From assembly GCA_030704615.1 (NCBI GenBank), contig CM060733.1:15626001-15690000 (forward strand): a DNA stretch of 64,000 bases, written 5' to 3'. Each line of letters starts with the position of its first letter. Positions within the stretch are counted from its first letter, which is position 1. This document shows, one piece after another, positions 12,472 through 24,168 of the stretch. Source of the stretch: Takakia lepidozioides (taxonomy: Eukaryota; Streptophyta; Takakiopsida; Takakiales; Takakiaceae). Made by a program: the position numbers and the translations under genes. The notes beneath the pieces were generated by a model. The model saw only the letters and a list, made by a program, of their open reading frames with translations. It did no database searches and had not been told where the DNA came from.

Positions 12472-13877
12472 TTTTTTTTTTGTTTTTTGGAGAACAGCCC
12501 TGTAAAACTTTATTAGGAGTAAGGAAAAAATAACCTTACAAGGCCATGAAGGCTTAATAACGAGGTTCCACTCAGGGCCAGAGAACTAACTAGGAGACAG
12601 AGAAGGGAACTAGATCAGGAACGTGCCCAAGCTGAAAGCAGCAGCAGGGACGATAAAGAACTAAAACCAGGGAACCGAGAAGAAATTCGAACAGCCTGCA
12701 GTAGCCAGAAGGAGAACAAAGTAGATGACAGAGAAGAGAACAAGAACAAGAGCCTGTTCTAGACGAGTGCTGCAGCAGGGACCGCAAGAGCTAAAGCCAG
12801 TGAGCCAAAAAAGAATTGAACAGCTCTACAGCAGCCAGAAGGAAGGCAGGGCGGGAGCTGATAGATGATCAGAGAAAGCTCTCAGCCAGAGCAGCAGGCA
12901 AGGCAACCAGGCTAAGCTTCAGAACCGCTCAAAAAAGACTAAGCAGCAAGCTACATGCTACCACGCTTGCGCTTAGGCACACTAAAAGACAGCTGTGTTT
13001 TAGACCTGCCCTTCCTATAAGAAGGTTTATGCCTCCAGTTCACCTCCCCTTCCTCCGTATTTAAAGGTGACTGCTTCGCGCTAACATCACTGCTCCAAAC
13101 GATGGGCGAGTCCGAAATTCTTCGGCCGAAGATATTGTCTTTCCCCCACGAGTTGTCAAAGTTTGAAAGCAACTGGTTGCTACACCTGGGAAGAGCTGCC
13201 ACAACGACAAGCCACAACTTGCGAGCCTCAGACACAAGGTCTGAGTGAGCACAGTAAAGCACCTTCTGCACACTTGGCCTTACTTTTTGATAAAGAACTG
13301 CACATCTCATTTTCCAAATATTCCAAAGGATGGCCCCTCTCAAAGACTCCCAGACCGGGCAAGAACAAAACACAACTCTGTTATCTACATTCAGCAGTAG
13401 AGCAGTGGTAGAATACGCCAGGTTGGGGTTCCACAATGCATTGAGAGCAATGGCCTTAACCCACACGGCCTGCGCAAAAGGGCAAGAGACCAAGCAATGT
13501 TCTAAGTCCTCCGGAATTTGACGATTGCAGGTTGCGCAAGAGCCAGGTGGATCAGAGAACATAGCTGCAACGGGAACAATTTTGTTGTCAATCTTCCATA
13601 AAAAGGCTGCCACCTTGGCAGGTCTATGTTTTTTCCATATGTCCGCCCAAACAGATTTCCAGGGTACAGGATGGATGGCAGTATTTGCCCATTTGTTTCC
13701 CCACTTTTGATCAAAGTTCCTCTTTGGAAGGAGCAACGAATAGCCCATCTTTACCGAGTACTTGAAGAATTGATCGTGCCCTTTGTTCTTCCAGGACCAC
13801 TCCCCTGGATCGAACTGTAATAGCTTCAGGGGTGCTGAGATCTGAGCCTTATTAGGAGGCAGCCTTGTCATGCACAA
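12472..13877 (-). mobile_element. LINE family B, C-terminal zf-RVT part with 3' UTR and A-tail
   Basis: A 308-codon open frame (12951-13877) carries the zinc-binding reverse-transcriptase domain (zf-RVT) of plant L1-type LINEs: KSVWADIWKKHRPAKVAAF, then the CATCNRQIPEDLEHCLVSC zinc knuckle, CPVWESLRGAILWNIWK, and a basic end KRKRG. A ~480-base 3' UTR follows. It ends in an A-rich tail, seen on the plus strand as T tracts at 12472-12487. The 5' part with endonuclease and RT is missing, so this is a 5'-truncated insertion. Related copies lie at 29984-31400 (-) and 63449-63765 (+). Confidence 0.85.
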
Positions 13878-13929
13878 GCTTGTTTAGCATCTTTAGGTCT
13901 GGACATTGTTTGATGTTCCTCATTGTGTT

Positions 13930-15846
13930 ACCTAAACACACTTTCTTTCATGCATGTCGCTTGTTTCACCAGAGATTCCCACAAGACCGAATCCCGTTTT
14001 GGCAGTGGTAAAAGGGGTTGTGATCGCCACATCTGAGCGTCCAGCAACCTTTGAGATGAACTTTGTGGCCCTGAATAGGTATCTTGAGGGCATGCTGATG
14101 AGCCTAAAGCAATGGCCTGTCTCTCACTGTGGTGACTGGACACACAAAACTGCTTTTCATCCTTCATATCATGCAATAGAAAGTGCATGTCTGGAATGTA
14201 CCTGACCTCCTTCATCTGCCAACACATCACTTCAGCTCAGCATAGATTTCTCTAAACTGGGATGCAATTCATCTTCTATGATGAATGTATGCACCCTCTG
14301 CCCACCATCACTTTTCTCACCTTTCCTTGATCGTCCCACCTGCCTGCTGCAGCATAAATGTTGGATAGAAGCACATAAGTTCCAATGTCCTCTGGATCCA
14401 ACTTGAGAACACATTCTGCTGCACGTTCTGCTAGCTCCACATTGCCATGAATTCTGCAGGCACCAAGCAAGGCCCCCACACCTCCACACCTGGTTGGGTT
14501 GGCATTTTGTTGATGACTCCTCTGCCTCATTAAAATGCCCTACACGCCCAAGAAGGTCCACCATGCAGCTACAATGCTCCACTGTAGGGGTGAGGCCATG
14601 ATCCCGACTCATGGAATTGAAGTAGTGACGGCCTTCATCCACTAGGCCGGCACGAGTGCATATATATGTGATACTGTCTGGCTTCAAGCCTTCCTGTTGC
14701 ATTTGCTCAAATAGTTCAACAGCCTCCCTACCAAACCCATGTTGAGCATAACCTGCAATCATTGCATTCCATGAGACCACACTTCGTTGAGGCATACTGT
14801 TAAACACTTGACGTGCATCTTTTACACACCCACATTTGGCATACATGTTAGTAAGTGCAGTCTCAAGAATGATATCTGGCGCAATGCCAGCCTTGGTAAT
14901 CAGTATGAACCTCTTTTTTCAAGGGCTGCCAGGCTGGCACATGCATTGAGAACACAAATGAATGTGATCCTATCAGGTGTCACCTCTTCCTGTTGCATTT
15001 GCTCATACACCTCCAAAGCCTCCCTACCACATCCATGCTGAGCATATCCTGCTATCATTGCACTCCATGAGACCACATCTTGCCGAGTCATCTTTTCAAA
15101 CACTTGATGTGCATCCTTCATACTTCGGCATTTGGCATACATTTCAATAAGTGCAGTCTCCAGGATAATATCTGGTTCAGTTCCAGATTTGATGATGTCA
15201 GCATGAACCTCTTTGCCCTTTTCCAGGGCTGATAGGCTGCCACATGCATCCAGGATGCAAATGAATGTCACCTTGTTGGGAGTGACCCCTTCAACTATCA
15301 TTTGCTCGTAGATCTCGAAAGCCCCCTTTCCACATCCATGGCATTCCAGGAGACCAAATCACGTTTAGCCATTTTGTCGAACACCTGACGTGCATCCTTT
15401 ACGCTCCCACATTTGGCATACACTTCGCCAAGGGCAGTCCCCAGAATGATATCTGGTGCAATTCCGGCTTTAATAATGTTAGCATGGACCTCTTTGCCTT
15501 TTTCCAGGGCTCCTAGGCTTGCACATGCATTGAGAACACTTGTGAACGTTACCCCGTTTGGCATCTGCCCTTCATGTATCATCTGCTCATAGATCTCAAA
15601 AGCCTCCCTACCACACCCATGCTTGGCATGTGCTGCTATCATTATATTCCATGTGAACAAATCTTGTTCAGGCATTTTGTCAAACACTTGGCGGGCCTCT
15701 ACCACTCTCCCACCCTTGCTATACATGTTAAGAAGGATATTGAATAAAAATATGTTTGGCTTGAATCCACTTTGGATAATATGGGAGTGCACCTGCTTTC
15801 CCATTTCCAGGTCTTTAGTTTTGATGCACTCCTGCAAGAGGAAGAC
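13930..15846 (-). pseudogene. Decayed PPR-DYW gene
   Basis: The minus strand carries tandem pentatricopeptide repeats of the PLS class: QVHSHIIQSGFKPNIFLFN, MYSKGGRVVEARQVFDKMP, then three further repeat sets, the E region (GALLGACRIHGNVELAERAA, YVLLSNIYAAAGRWDD) and remnants of a DYW domain near 13930-14230. The frame shifts at about 15300-15340, 14860-14920 and 14470-14660, with further breaks in the DYW part, and a TAG (15847-15849) separates it from its own leader. It is close in sequence to the gene at 37357-39483. The likely original role was C-to-U editing factor in an organelle. The upstream leader is described in the next entry. Confidence 0.9.
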
Positions 15847-16598
15847 CTAAGTATTGGAGTCCAATGAAATGCCTCGTTGGTCCAAAATGTGTAGTGCCTC
15901 TTTGAGTTGTCCTTGCTTACATAGTGTCTTCACGTCCCCAAGAGTTCCAGACAAGTACTTGCTGACCTCACTTGCTCCTCTTTCAGCATCAATAGTCATC
16001 GTGAAGGAGCTTGACTCAAATGATGGAGCCAGATTCAACCCTGCAATCCTGAATAACTAAAAACTCTTAGTTACAAGACTACTAAACTCACGTACAATGA
16101 CACAAAAATCTGTACTGATTGTATGTGTTTGAGTTGAAACCCCAAACTCACTATCAAACAATACCTGTCTCCGACTGGAGCTCCATGTTGTTCACTGGCA
16201 TCAGATTGTGCTGGACCTTGTATTATGGCAGATAGCTTTGTTTTAACCCAATGTGGGTTTGACCAGCCCTCAATCCAAAGGACTTTGTTTGTGCGCTTAT
16301 ATCTGAAGTCTGGAGATCTTTGACTTTTCTGTGAAAACCACCAGTGAGCAGCCAAACCTTTAACTGCGGCCTTGCACAGACCACGCTGGAACCCTCAAAG
16401 CTCCAAGCATTTTTCAATTTACAGGGAATGACCTTCATACATCCCAATTCCAGCTTCAGTAACAAACCCTCCTTGACTTCACATCATGAGTGAAAATAAC
16501 CTCACCTTATCAAACCGGTTGTCCCACCACTGTGAAGGATCTGAGAAGAACTCCTGCCACAGCAGTTTTTTGCTCATTGCTTGACCTGAGAGCAAGAA
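15847..16598 (-). CDS. OSB-like PDF-motif exons spliced to a PPR leader (chimeric, partial)
   Basis: Three exons fit GT...AG and phase: 16506-16598, 16165-16328 and 15847-16048. Exons one and two encode the PDF motif of organellar single-stranded-DNA-binding (OSB) proteins: LWQEFFSDPSQWWDNRFDK then SPDFRYKRTNKVLWIEGW and SNPHWVKTKL. Exon three joins in frame (phase 2) and encodes IAGLNLAPSFESS, then DVKTLCKQGQLKEALHIL, which is a typical leader of plant PPR proteins. It ends at TAG 15847-15849, where PPR relatives have a Tyr codon. Upstream exons, including any OB-fold, were not found. A candidate N-terminal exon is 17172-17464. The product may be a short OSB-like protein with a PPR-derived tail, or the locus may be dead. 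Confidence 0.6.
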
Positions 16599-16999
16599 CT
16601 GCAAAAATTATGTATACTTAACCACCTTCTGACTGCCCCAATTCCAATGTCAAACTCGACTCTGAAACTCAACTCCAGACTAGCAGTATCAGAGCCCAAT
16701 TATGTGCCAGATTTGGGGCTAAAGTCGCAGTGTCAGAATCAACACTGAGTTCTCGGGTACAAACTCTGGCTCTGGGACCCTTTCCAGCCACTGTCGCATT
16801 TACAGGGAACGGTCAACCACTACATCTATCTCCCCTTACCATCCTTCAATGTGTCTAACAATTGAAGCTCTGCACTGCTTCAGAGGGACTACCACATGTG
16901 CCTCTGGTAACTATACATGTCAATTTCTCTCTCTCTTCCTCTCATGCGATAACTGTCGAGAGAAGAAATACAAGATTCGATGTATACTATAGGACCTCA

Positions 17000-17464
17000 T
17001 CCGAGGCGAGCAAGGGTGTCGATTCCACCCACGTTCCTCAACGTCATTGTATATATAAAGTCAACTTCTTCGACCAACTTGGTAGTAGTTTTGGCTGTAA
17101 TGGACAAACGACAAGAATGGATCGTTCCGACGCACACACTTGAAAGAGTCACAGGTTTATAGTTTATACCTTTCTTCGGTTGCCCTGGAGAGGCTGCAGC
17201 GGAGTCATCTCCATCACTTGTAAGGGTGTCGCCAATGCAATCGCCCAGGTGGATGCCCATTCCTGCTCCACAGACCTCTCCGTCAATCTGCTGGACGACG
17301 TGAGCCGCCCGCTCACAGCAAAGCAAAAACACGTCCTTGGGTATGGCCTCTCTCTGCGACCGCAAGAGAGCGCCGGAGCACGCTCCCACCACCCCATTGC
17401 CTAAGCTCACACAACCCATTATTCTGGTAGTCATCTTTAGCAGCCTCTCACGTCCCCCCTTCAG
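17000..17464 (-). CDS. Possible N-terminal exon of the OSB-like gene (tentative)
   Basis: A minus-strand open frame from ATG 17464 starts MTTRIMGCVSLGNGVVGACS and stays open past a good donor (AAAG|GTATAA near 17172). Composition fits an organelle presequence followed by an acidic Asp/Ser stretch. No OB-fold pattern is visible, and no exon connects it with certainty to 16598. Bases 16600-17000 show no coding pattern to me. Confidence 0.25.
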
Positions 17465-17499
17465 AAGTTCGAAATGGCCATTATAATTGAAGCTTCTGC

Positions 17500-18157
17500 T
17501 TGTGTGATTTTTCGGCAAGGACTACTACTGTCTGCATCTCTCTCTCTCTCTCTCGCCCGCTACATTATATCTCGGCAGCAAACCCACCTGTATCTTCCGC
17601 CCTCCCCAGTCATCCAAGCTTCAACATGACAATTGTTCTCCTGCTTTGAGACAATGACTCGAGAGTCTCAAGTGTAAACAGGAACATATATGTCGGCACT
17701 TTGCTTTTCTGGGGAGAAGAAGGAAGGTGCAGAAAGAGGCCAAGCAAGCAAGCAGGATTTGAACCCCAGAGCATCTGATCATCCAAGCATAAATATTCAT
17801 GTAGAGATGGGCTGTGCAAAGGGAAGACACAAGACACCCACAGAAGGAAAGTAGAGAATCCATTGTAGTCTCACGCTTCCCTGCAATCTCGGGCAACTGC
17901 TGTTTGCAGTAGAGAAAGGAAGTGAGAATCAAATGACCAAGGAGGTAGCTCACTTCACACCCCGCACCTGCACACACTAACCGGTCGAACCCTTGCACCA
18001 GCCGAGTCCAAATTCAAACTCGAAAAACCTACAGCAGGGGACCCACCATGCTGTCTCGGAAGGCGCTCGTCCAAGTCCGACAGATGGCAGGCATAAAGCA
18101 AATTTAGTTGCGGATGTGTCAAGCGTTGTCTTGCTGCGATAAGGACCACCAGGGGCG
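17500..18157. other. Intergenic between divergent genes; possible SINE remnant
   Basis: Contains a CT-rich run (17538-17560) and, on the minus strand at about 17750-17795, a tRNA B-box-like GGTTCAAATCC. No credible coding region. Probably shared promoter space of the OSB-like (-) and FAM185A-like (+) genes. Confidence 0.3.
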
Positions 18158-21100
18158 ATGTGGGTCAACGGGAATGCAAGTACCCTGTTCACTACCCTGG
18201 TCACTGCCACTCCGTTTCGACGGTCAGAAGCTGTAGTCATACAATGCAATGGGACACCGCCGGTATGTCTCCATTCTTCTTTCTCGGCCGGTTTCTCCAC
18301 GAGAGGAGCAGCTGCATGGTTACAAAATTCAGTTGCTAGGGGTGATTGAGTCCCACCCCTTCACCTTGCAGAAGCCCTCTTTTTTAAACATGAGCAGGCT
18401 TCCCTAAATGAACTGTACGTCCCACTGTCTGAAGCTGGAATAGAGATGGAGACCATAAATGCAGAGAAAAAACAAGGGAAGGCCATCACTTACAGATCAT
18501 AAAGAAGAATAAATTATGATCCTGGGAAGTAGTTCTTAACGTCCAATAAATAGGTAAAAGCCTTTTTGGCGTCCTCAGGATTTCTGGCCAGACTTGCCAA
18601 TTCCACGATTCCAGCAATGGACAGGAGCACGGCTCTTCAGCACAAGCATGGACATGCAGGTTGAGGCTGCCCAGCCCATAGTCAGGCGAATTCCAGTCAC
18701 GGTTGGAGCTCTCTTGAAGGTATCCTCCAGTATTGAGAACAAATTCAACTACCTTGAATTCTTTCTTTATAGAATAGATATGCATAATTGATAGAGTGGT
18801 CACGCCAAGCCAGAAGTCGCCCTGAGATCTGCCAGGATCTACTCCAGAGACTGAAATTTCTATGTCTGGACAGAGAGCATTCTGCAATGAAACCCATTTG
18901 GTCCTCACCCTCAGATGTATGTACTCAGCTTTGCAAGAATGGGAATCTCAATCATTTCAGTCTGTGATATGGAATTATCGAGCGCATGGTGATTACTGTT
19001 GCCTACAGGAATTCTGTGCTCAACCATTCAGTTCTGGTACATTATACACACATTGACTACAAAACTCTTCAGTGTTGATCCCATATAAGTCATGGAAGGT
19101 GCACACTTTCATAGGATTGTTTGCCAAGACTAATGGCTAACAGTTTTCCATCCTATGTACGGTGCTTGAAGCTAAGTAGTCTGCTGAAACATGGTACAGA
19201 TAGATGTGTTTGGAACAGATGTCAGTGTGGATGTAAGCGTAGGGGACAGCCTGGAAGAAATTGTTCTTGAGGTATGAAGCCCACCTCCTTCTTTTACATT
19301 AATGACTTTGGTGGTATAACACCTATATAGCATTGGGTTCAAAGTTCTTACTTCAAAACAATATCATTTAAGAGTTCCGTGCTTGTACAAAGATTTGCAG
19401 TCTAGAAACGTAGGTCTTCAACAACTTGCTGGAAGATTTGTGAATGGCTTGCAAGCAGGGGGAGCATCTTGCATGGATGCCGGCCTAGCAAACATTTATA
19501 ACTATTTCATGGTGACTGGACTTTCCTGAATATTTCTACCGCGCAAAATATTGTCTGTGAGTTTCTTCTTAAAGTCTGATAAGATTCCACTAGTTTGGGA
19601 AGTTTATTGCAAAGCATGTTAATACTGATCACCCAGAGCTGTCATGGACCACCCACAGCCCAAGTACATGCCACAACATAGTATGTAGTATCTGCTTTTC
19701 TTGTGCTGTAACAGCAAATAATTGGAGAGATTGGACCTGCCTAATGCAAAATTAATGACCCTTAGCTCTTGAGTCTTACAGTTATAACTACCCTGCAGAG
19801 GCAAGGTTGGCAAGTGGTTATCAATCAAGCTTTCCTTAGATAAGAAAAACAATGTGCTGGGGCAGGGGTAAGGAAGCTTGCAGCGAGCACAGAAGGCCTG
19901 ATTGCAGTGAGGGCAGTTATACCTGCACGGTGGTGCAGCCTAGCTGTGGAGGCTGGGCATTGCCCTGTTCAAATCCAGAGCCTGGTTCGTTTCACTCTCA
20001 GCTTCTTTCTCTCAATTCTGCAGAGTAATGAGCAGTAGAATATCTTCTGGATGATCCATACATTAAACATACATGATTCACTGCAATTAGTCCGTACTCA
20101 ATGCGCCAATGCAAGGTAGACCATTGCAAAGTTAGGTTGACGCATAAACGGAAAGAGGACCAATATGAGTCAGAAAGAGTCATTTCAGAAACAAGTTTTA
20201 GAACTCTGGTGAGGTGTCGAATGTGGTGTAGTAAGTCAGTAGAGTAAGTAATTGAATGCACTGTTGTAAATTATACTTCTTCTCAAGGGTGGGAGTGTGC
20301 TATCTCAGTTATGGTTAGAAAAGATTGGCATCTTGTTCTTTTGCACGGAGATCGTGCTGTCCTTACAGGTCTTTTCGTCTGTAAGAGAGGTCAGCTGACT
20401 AATTCTGGCTTAGTTGCACGGTTGTTGAAGGCCTTGTTTATTATTTATGATGCAACGGGAAGGAAGTCTGAGTGTGAAAACTCTGGGGGGAGACATTACA
20501 CTCGGTAAGCCTTTTGGTGTATTGAGCACATGTGAGTAAAGGCTCTGAGGTTAGCCAAATCCTAAGACATGAAATGTTTTACATCACATTTGTGAAGTTT
20601 TAGTGAATCATTTGGTAGTGGATGATATGAGCACTCATGTGTGCCAACTCGTTTTTGTCAGGGGAGCTGAAGGGAAGCACGGCATGCATTGATTCCAATG
20701 GAGGTTCTCAAGCGGTACATTCAGCTTTGCTAGTTCTCAAGCTACCAACTCCCTATCTTTGGATGTCCATTGTGTAGATTGTAGTACCACACCTATTGCA
20801 AAAATAATGGGCCAAGGACATTGATGGGGCTATAACTGAATGCATTTTATGACAGTAACAGGTTATATACCTAGTGGATTTGGCTATTAAGCACATGCTT
20901 TTTTATGCACATGTCTCAATCCCTTTATAGGCAGAACAAAGCCTGCCACCTGTATGGTAGCTGCATTTTCGCTCCATGGGAACATCTGAATGCCTGTAGT
21001 ATTGTGAAAAAACACTTAGGACGGCAACAGTATGCTTTAACAACTGGAAGTGTGTGTTATCACAGGTGTCAGCAGATTCTGTAGTAAGGACAGGTGGAGG

Positions 21101-23006
21101 TGATGTGTCAATTGACAAACTGGTGGGCACAAGCATAGACTTGGAAACTGGTGGAGGTGACATCAAGATTGGCTCATTATACAGCAATGGTCAAAACCTA
21201 ACCTCCCCCTTGTCATTTGCAACCTGCTTATGTTCTGCCCTCTACCACGTTTCTTTGTGAATTCTACAAACATGGGGGTGCACTAACGTACAATCTTCTA
21301 TGTACAGATGTACGGTTGGCATCTAGCGGTGGCTCGGTGGGGGCAAAACATATTCAAGCGGAGCATTTGGCTCTTCAAATGGGTGCTCAATTAGTGAGGC
21401 CCCACTTTCCAACTCTCAATGGACCACTGTTCAGTATCTAGGTGGTCTTTTCGTGCCAGCAATCTATTATGCAGAAGATCGAAAACTATAAGGAGCCCCT
21501 AGGAACCACCCAGTGCAGTGTACACATTTGTTAGTTATGGTCAACCCATCAGATTTATGCACCTGATCGAGAAATTTGCTTTTAGCGGGGAGGAAGAAGT
21601 TCAGGTTGATTTATTAGCTGGTTTAAACAATGTTGATTTCAACATTGCTGCTATAGCCCAGTGAGTATGGCAGTCATATTGAAGGGCCAAATGTCCAAAG
21701 GAAGAAGAGAAGGGGGAGTGTTAACGGTGGGTATGAAGAGAATCCTTGACTTCTTCTGATTTTCCATATCTAGCACAACTATGGTTCTCATAATTCATTT
21801 TGTTTTACAGGTTTCAACAGAAGGTGGAAATGTCAATGTGAGTGGAATTGATGGGTGAGTTCTAGCCCCAAAACAGAATTGAATCTCCTCCAGCTGTGTT
21901 TCGTTCAAAACATGTGTATGCCCTAGATGCACATGTAGATTTTACTGGGCCGCACTTGTTGGGCCTTGATGTAACCACATCTAGTAGGGTTCATTCCCTC
22001 ATGTTTCATTATCAAATATAAAAAGTGATATGTTGTTGTTTGTCATAGTCTGTCTTATTTAATGCAAACTTGGAACTAATTTTGGCCTTCGCTATCTTGT
22101 GCAATATCACATAATCGTCAGTAGTATGGACTCACTAGACAATTCGTATCAAAAACGTTTTTGACATTGGGGTTTACTCCAGGAAGGCAAGATTTTTGAC
22201 GAAGGGAGGCAATGTGGATATACAACTACATGAGCATGCAAGAGAGGTAAGTGGTTCTGTATGGTGTTCTTCCTCGAGTGTTAGTAAAAGCTTTACTATG
22301 ATGGTTTTGTATACTCTTTAAAGAACAGACTACTATTTGTAGCTTTGTAAGATGCAAGTAAAAGTGCTCTTTGGCTGAGTTGATGATGAGAGTCTCTTTG
22401 TTTTTAGGTTGAATTGATTTGGATGAGGGAAATATGACGTTAAATAGAAGTGCTCTTTGGCTAGAGTTGACAATTAGAGTCTCTTCTTTTTAGGTTGAAA
22501 TTGATTCAGGTGAGGGGAATGTGACATTGTACTTCTCCAATCAACTCACTGCAGAGGTAGGAGCATCCTTTGACGCTCAATGTTTCCGCCTGTTGCATAC
22601 TCTGCTTACTGTTCCAATGCTCAAATCTCTCTCCTTGTCAAACACAAGAAAGGCTTATTTCCTCTTTGGTGTGAACTCGTTCAAAAGTTGATTGTCCTGT
22701 GAGTGGGTGCAATTGGGCTATTTGAGGAGGGAACTAAAATAATCAGGGTGTCTGTTCACATCTCATGTTGTTGGAGAAGTTGATCTTGTTCTATTGGGAG
22801 TGCAAGTGCGATGTTTGAGGTGGGAGATAATCGTGTGGTGGTGGGGATTCTCCGCAAAAACCTGTTCACATGGTTAAGAACAAAATATCTTACTGTGAGG
22901 GGGTTTGGTTTCAATTATTGTAATAACTGCGCTGTGTAGGTACTAAGCGTTGTTGGAATGGGATATGAAGGTGGGTGGGGACAGTTAACATTACGAAACG
23001 GAGCTG
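18158..23006 (+). CDS. FAM185A/DUF4097-like beta-repeat protein (exon model incomplete)
   Basis: The core exons encode short repeated beta-strand units rich in GGGD, as in FAM185A (mitochondrial) and bacterial DUF4097 proteins; function is not established. Core exons: 19200-19271 (VFGTDVSVDVSVGDS), 21066-21189 (RTGGGDVSIDKLVG, ETGGGDIKIGSLYS), 21308-21382 (ASSGGSVGAKHIQAEHLAL), 21811-21854 (VSTEGGNVNVSGIDG), 22183-22246 (FLTKGGNVDIQLHE), 22494-22556 (IDSGEGNVTLYFSNQLTAE) and 22940-23006 (GYEGGWGQLTLRNGAG). Phases agree where neighbours are adjacent. Two upstream exons, 18158-18262 and 18579-18719, also fit phase 0 and give a presequence-like start (RLFSTS), but are less sure. An exon near 21452 (IYYAEDRKL) is phase-compatible yet runs into TAA, so either its donor is unusual or the gene is damaged. 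The 3' end was not found. Confidence 0.65.
22417..22443 (+). pseudogene. Decayed tandem copy of a FAM185A-like exon
   Basis: Bases ~22360-22443 duplicate ~22446-22520, including the end of the intron, the acceptor tttttag and the exon start GTTGAA.TTGAT. The upstream copy has a frame-breaking single-base loss and runs into TGA, so the downstream copy (22494) is the usable exon. Confidence 0.6.
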
Positions 23007-24168
23007 GTTAGATGTTGCAACTGGATTTACTGTTCCCACTTTTGAAAAGTAGAAGATGGAAACATGAATTGTTTCGTTCAAACTTTCTTTTCTTAATCTC
23101 GGACAACAATTATTACACATTGTCAAGCTTGGTATCTCTCTCAATTGGGCCCACACGGAAACTAGTCTTTCTGATTCTTGAATAGTAGGGATGTGTGCTG
23201 AATACTCATTGAATGTAGCCGCAAGCTTTAAAACATGTTGGCTAAGGAAACATCAGTCAACTCAAAGTTTGTCTAGGGCTTTCAATAAAGTAAAACTGGA
23301 TTTTCATCCAAAATGACATGAGCACTTTATGATATGGCCTTGTGATTTGAAGAGTTACATGGGCTTGATGTCTAGAGTTCTCAAATCACATAAGTTAGGA
23401 GTGGATTGCATCAAATGCTCTATTCGATCCTAACTATGTAAGTACATGTATGGTCATTTTTAGTGGATGAATGTTGGTGGGTGGGTAGCCTTAGGGGTAG
23501 TAGTTTTTAGGAGTAAAGTAAAGTATACTTTGTTTAAGGACTACTGAATTTACAGAGCCTACTGCTCAACACAAGCCCATCGAGGGGCCAATGGACGGTT
23601 GAAGGAGTGAAAAAATGCATCTCGTCGGAAGTTAAAAGGGACGGGAAAAATAATGATTTACCAACTAGACAGATCCAAAAAATTGTGGATTAAATTACAA
23701 AAGATCGATGTTTTCACTGTTGTACCGGGCTGCTCCTCTGCTCCACTTCTCTATAAGTTCCTTGAGGCTCAACAGGTTATTCGACTCTCTTATTATCTCG
23801 AGGATTTAGCATATCCGTCAAACAACCCATGTTTTCTCCAAGCCCCAGTCTCGCGGTCATGAATTGCTTTGGACTATATATATACAGATAGATTTCCATC
23901 TTCAGGCTGCTAGTATCATCCCGGCTCTATATTTCGTAAATGTCGTGCTCTAGTTTCAGGTCATTTCAATGAGACAAAACCTCTCTCAAGAGCAGTGTGT
24001 CCAAGAGGTTGGCTTCAGACCTGAGGGCTATTCAGATCCTCAAGTGAGAATCTCTTCTACTCTCTTCCGCCAAGACTTAGCCCGTCTCACAGGACGATCC
24101 TGCTTCCAAGTACAGAGTCGATTAACTTAGGATATCTAATCATTAATGTTGGGTCACATATGTTGCAG
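23007..24168. other. Non-coding or unresolved 3' region of the FAM185A-like gene
   Basis: The last exons of the FAM185A-like gene should lie here but I could not identify them. ORFs at 23653-23862 show no family pattern. The sequence is AT-rich with poly-T/A runs. Confidence 0.3.

Noticed and set aside
18486-18740. Minus-strand reading ending LARNPEDAKKAFTYLLD as a 3' exon
   Set aside because: It needs a one-base frame jump and has no convincing upstream exon. The plus strand has a phase-0 exon with good acceptor and donor, although I cannot exclude the minus reading.
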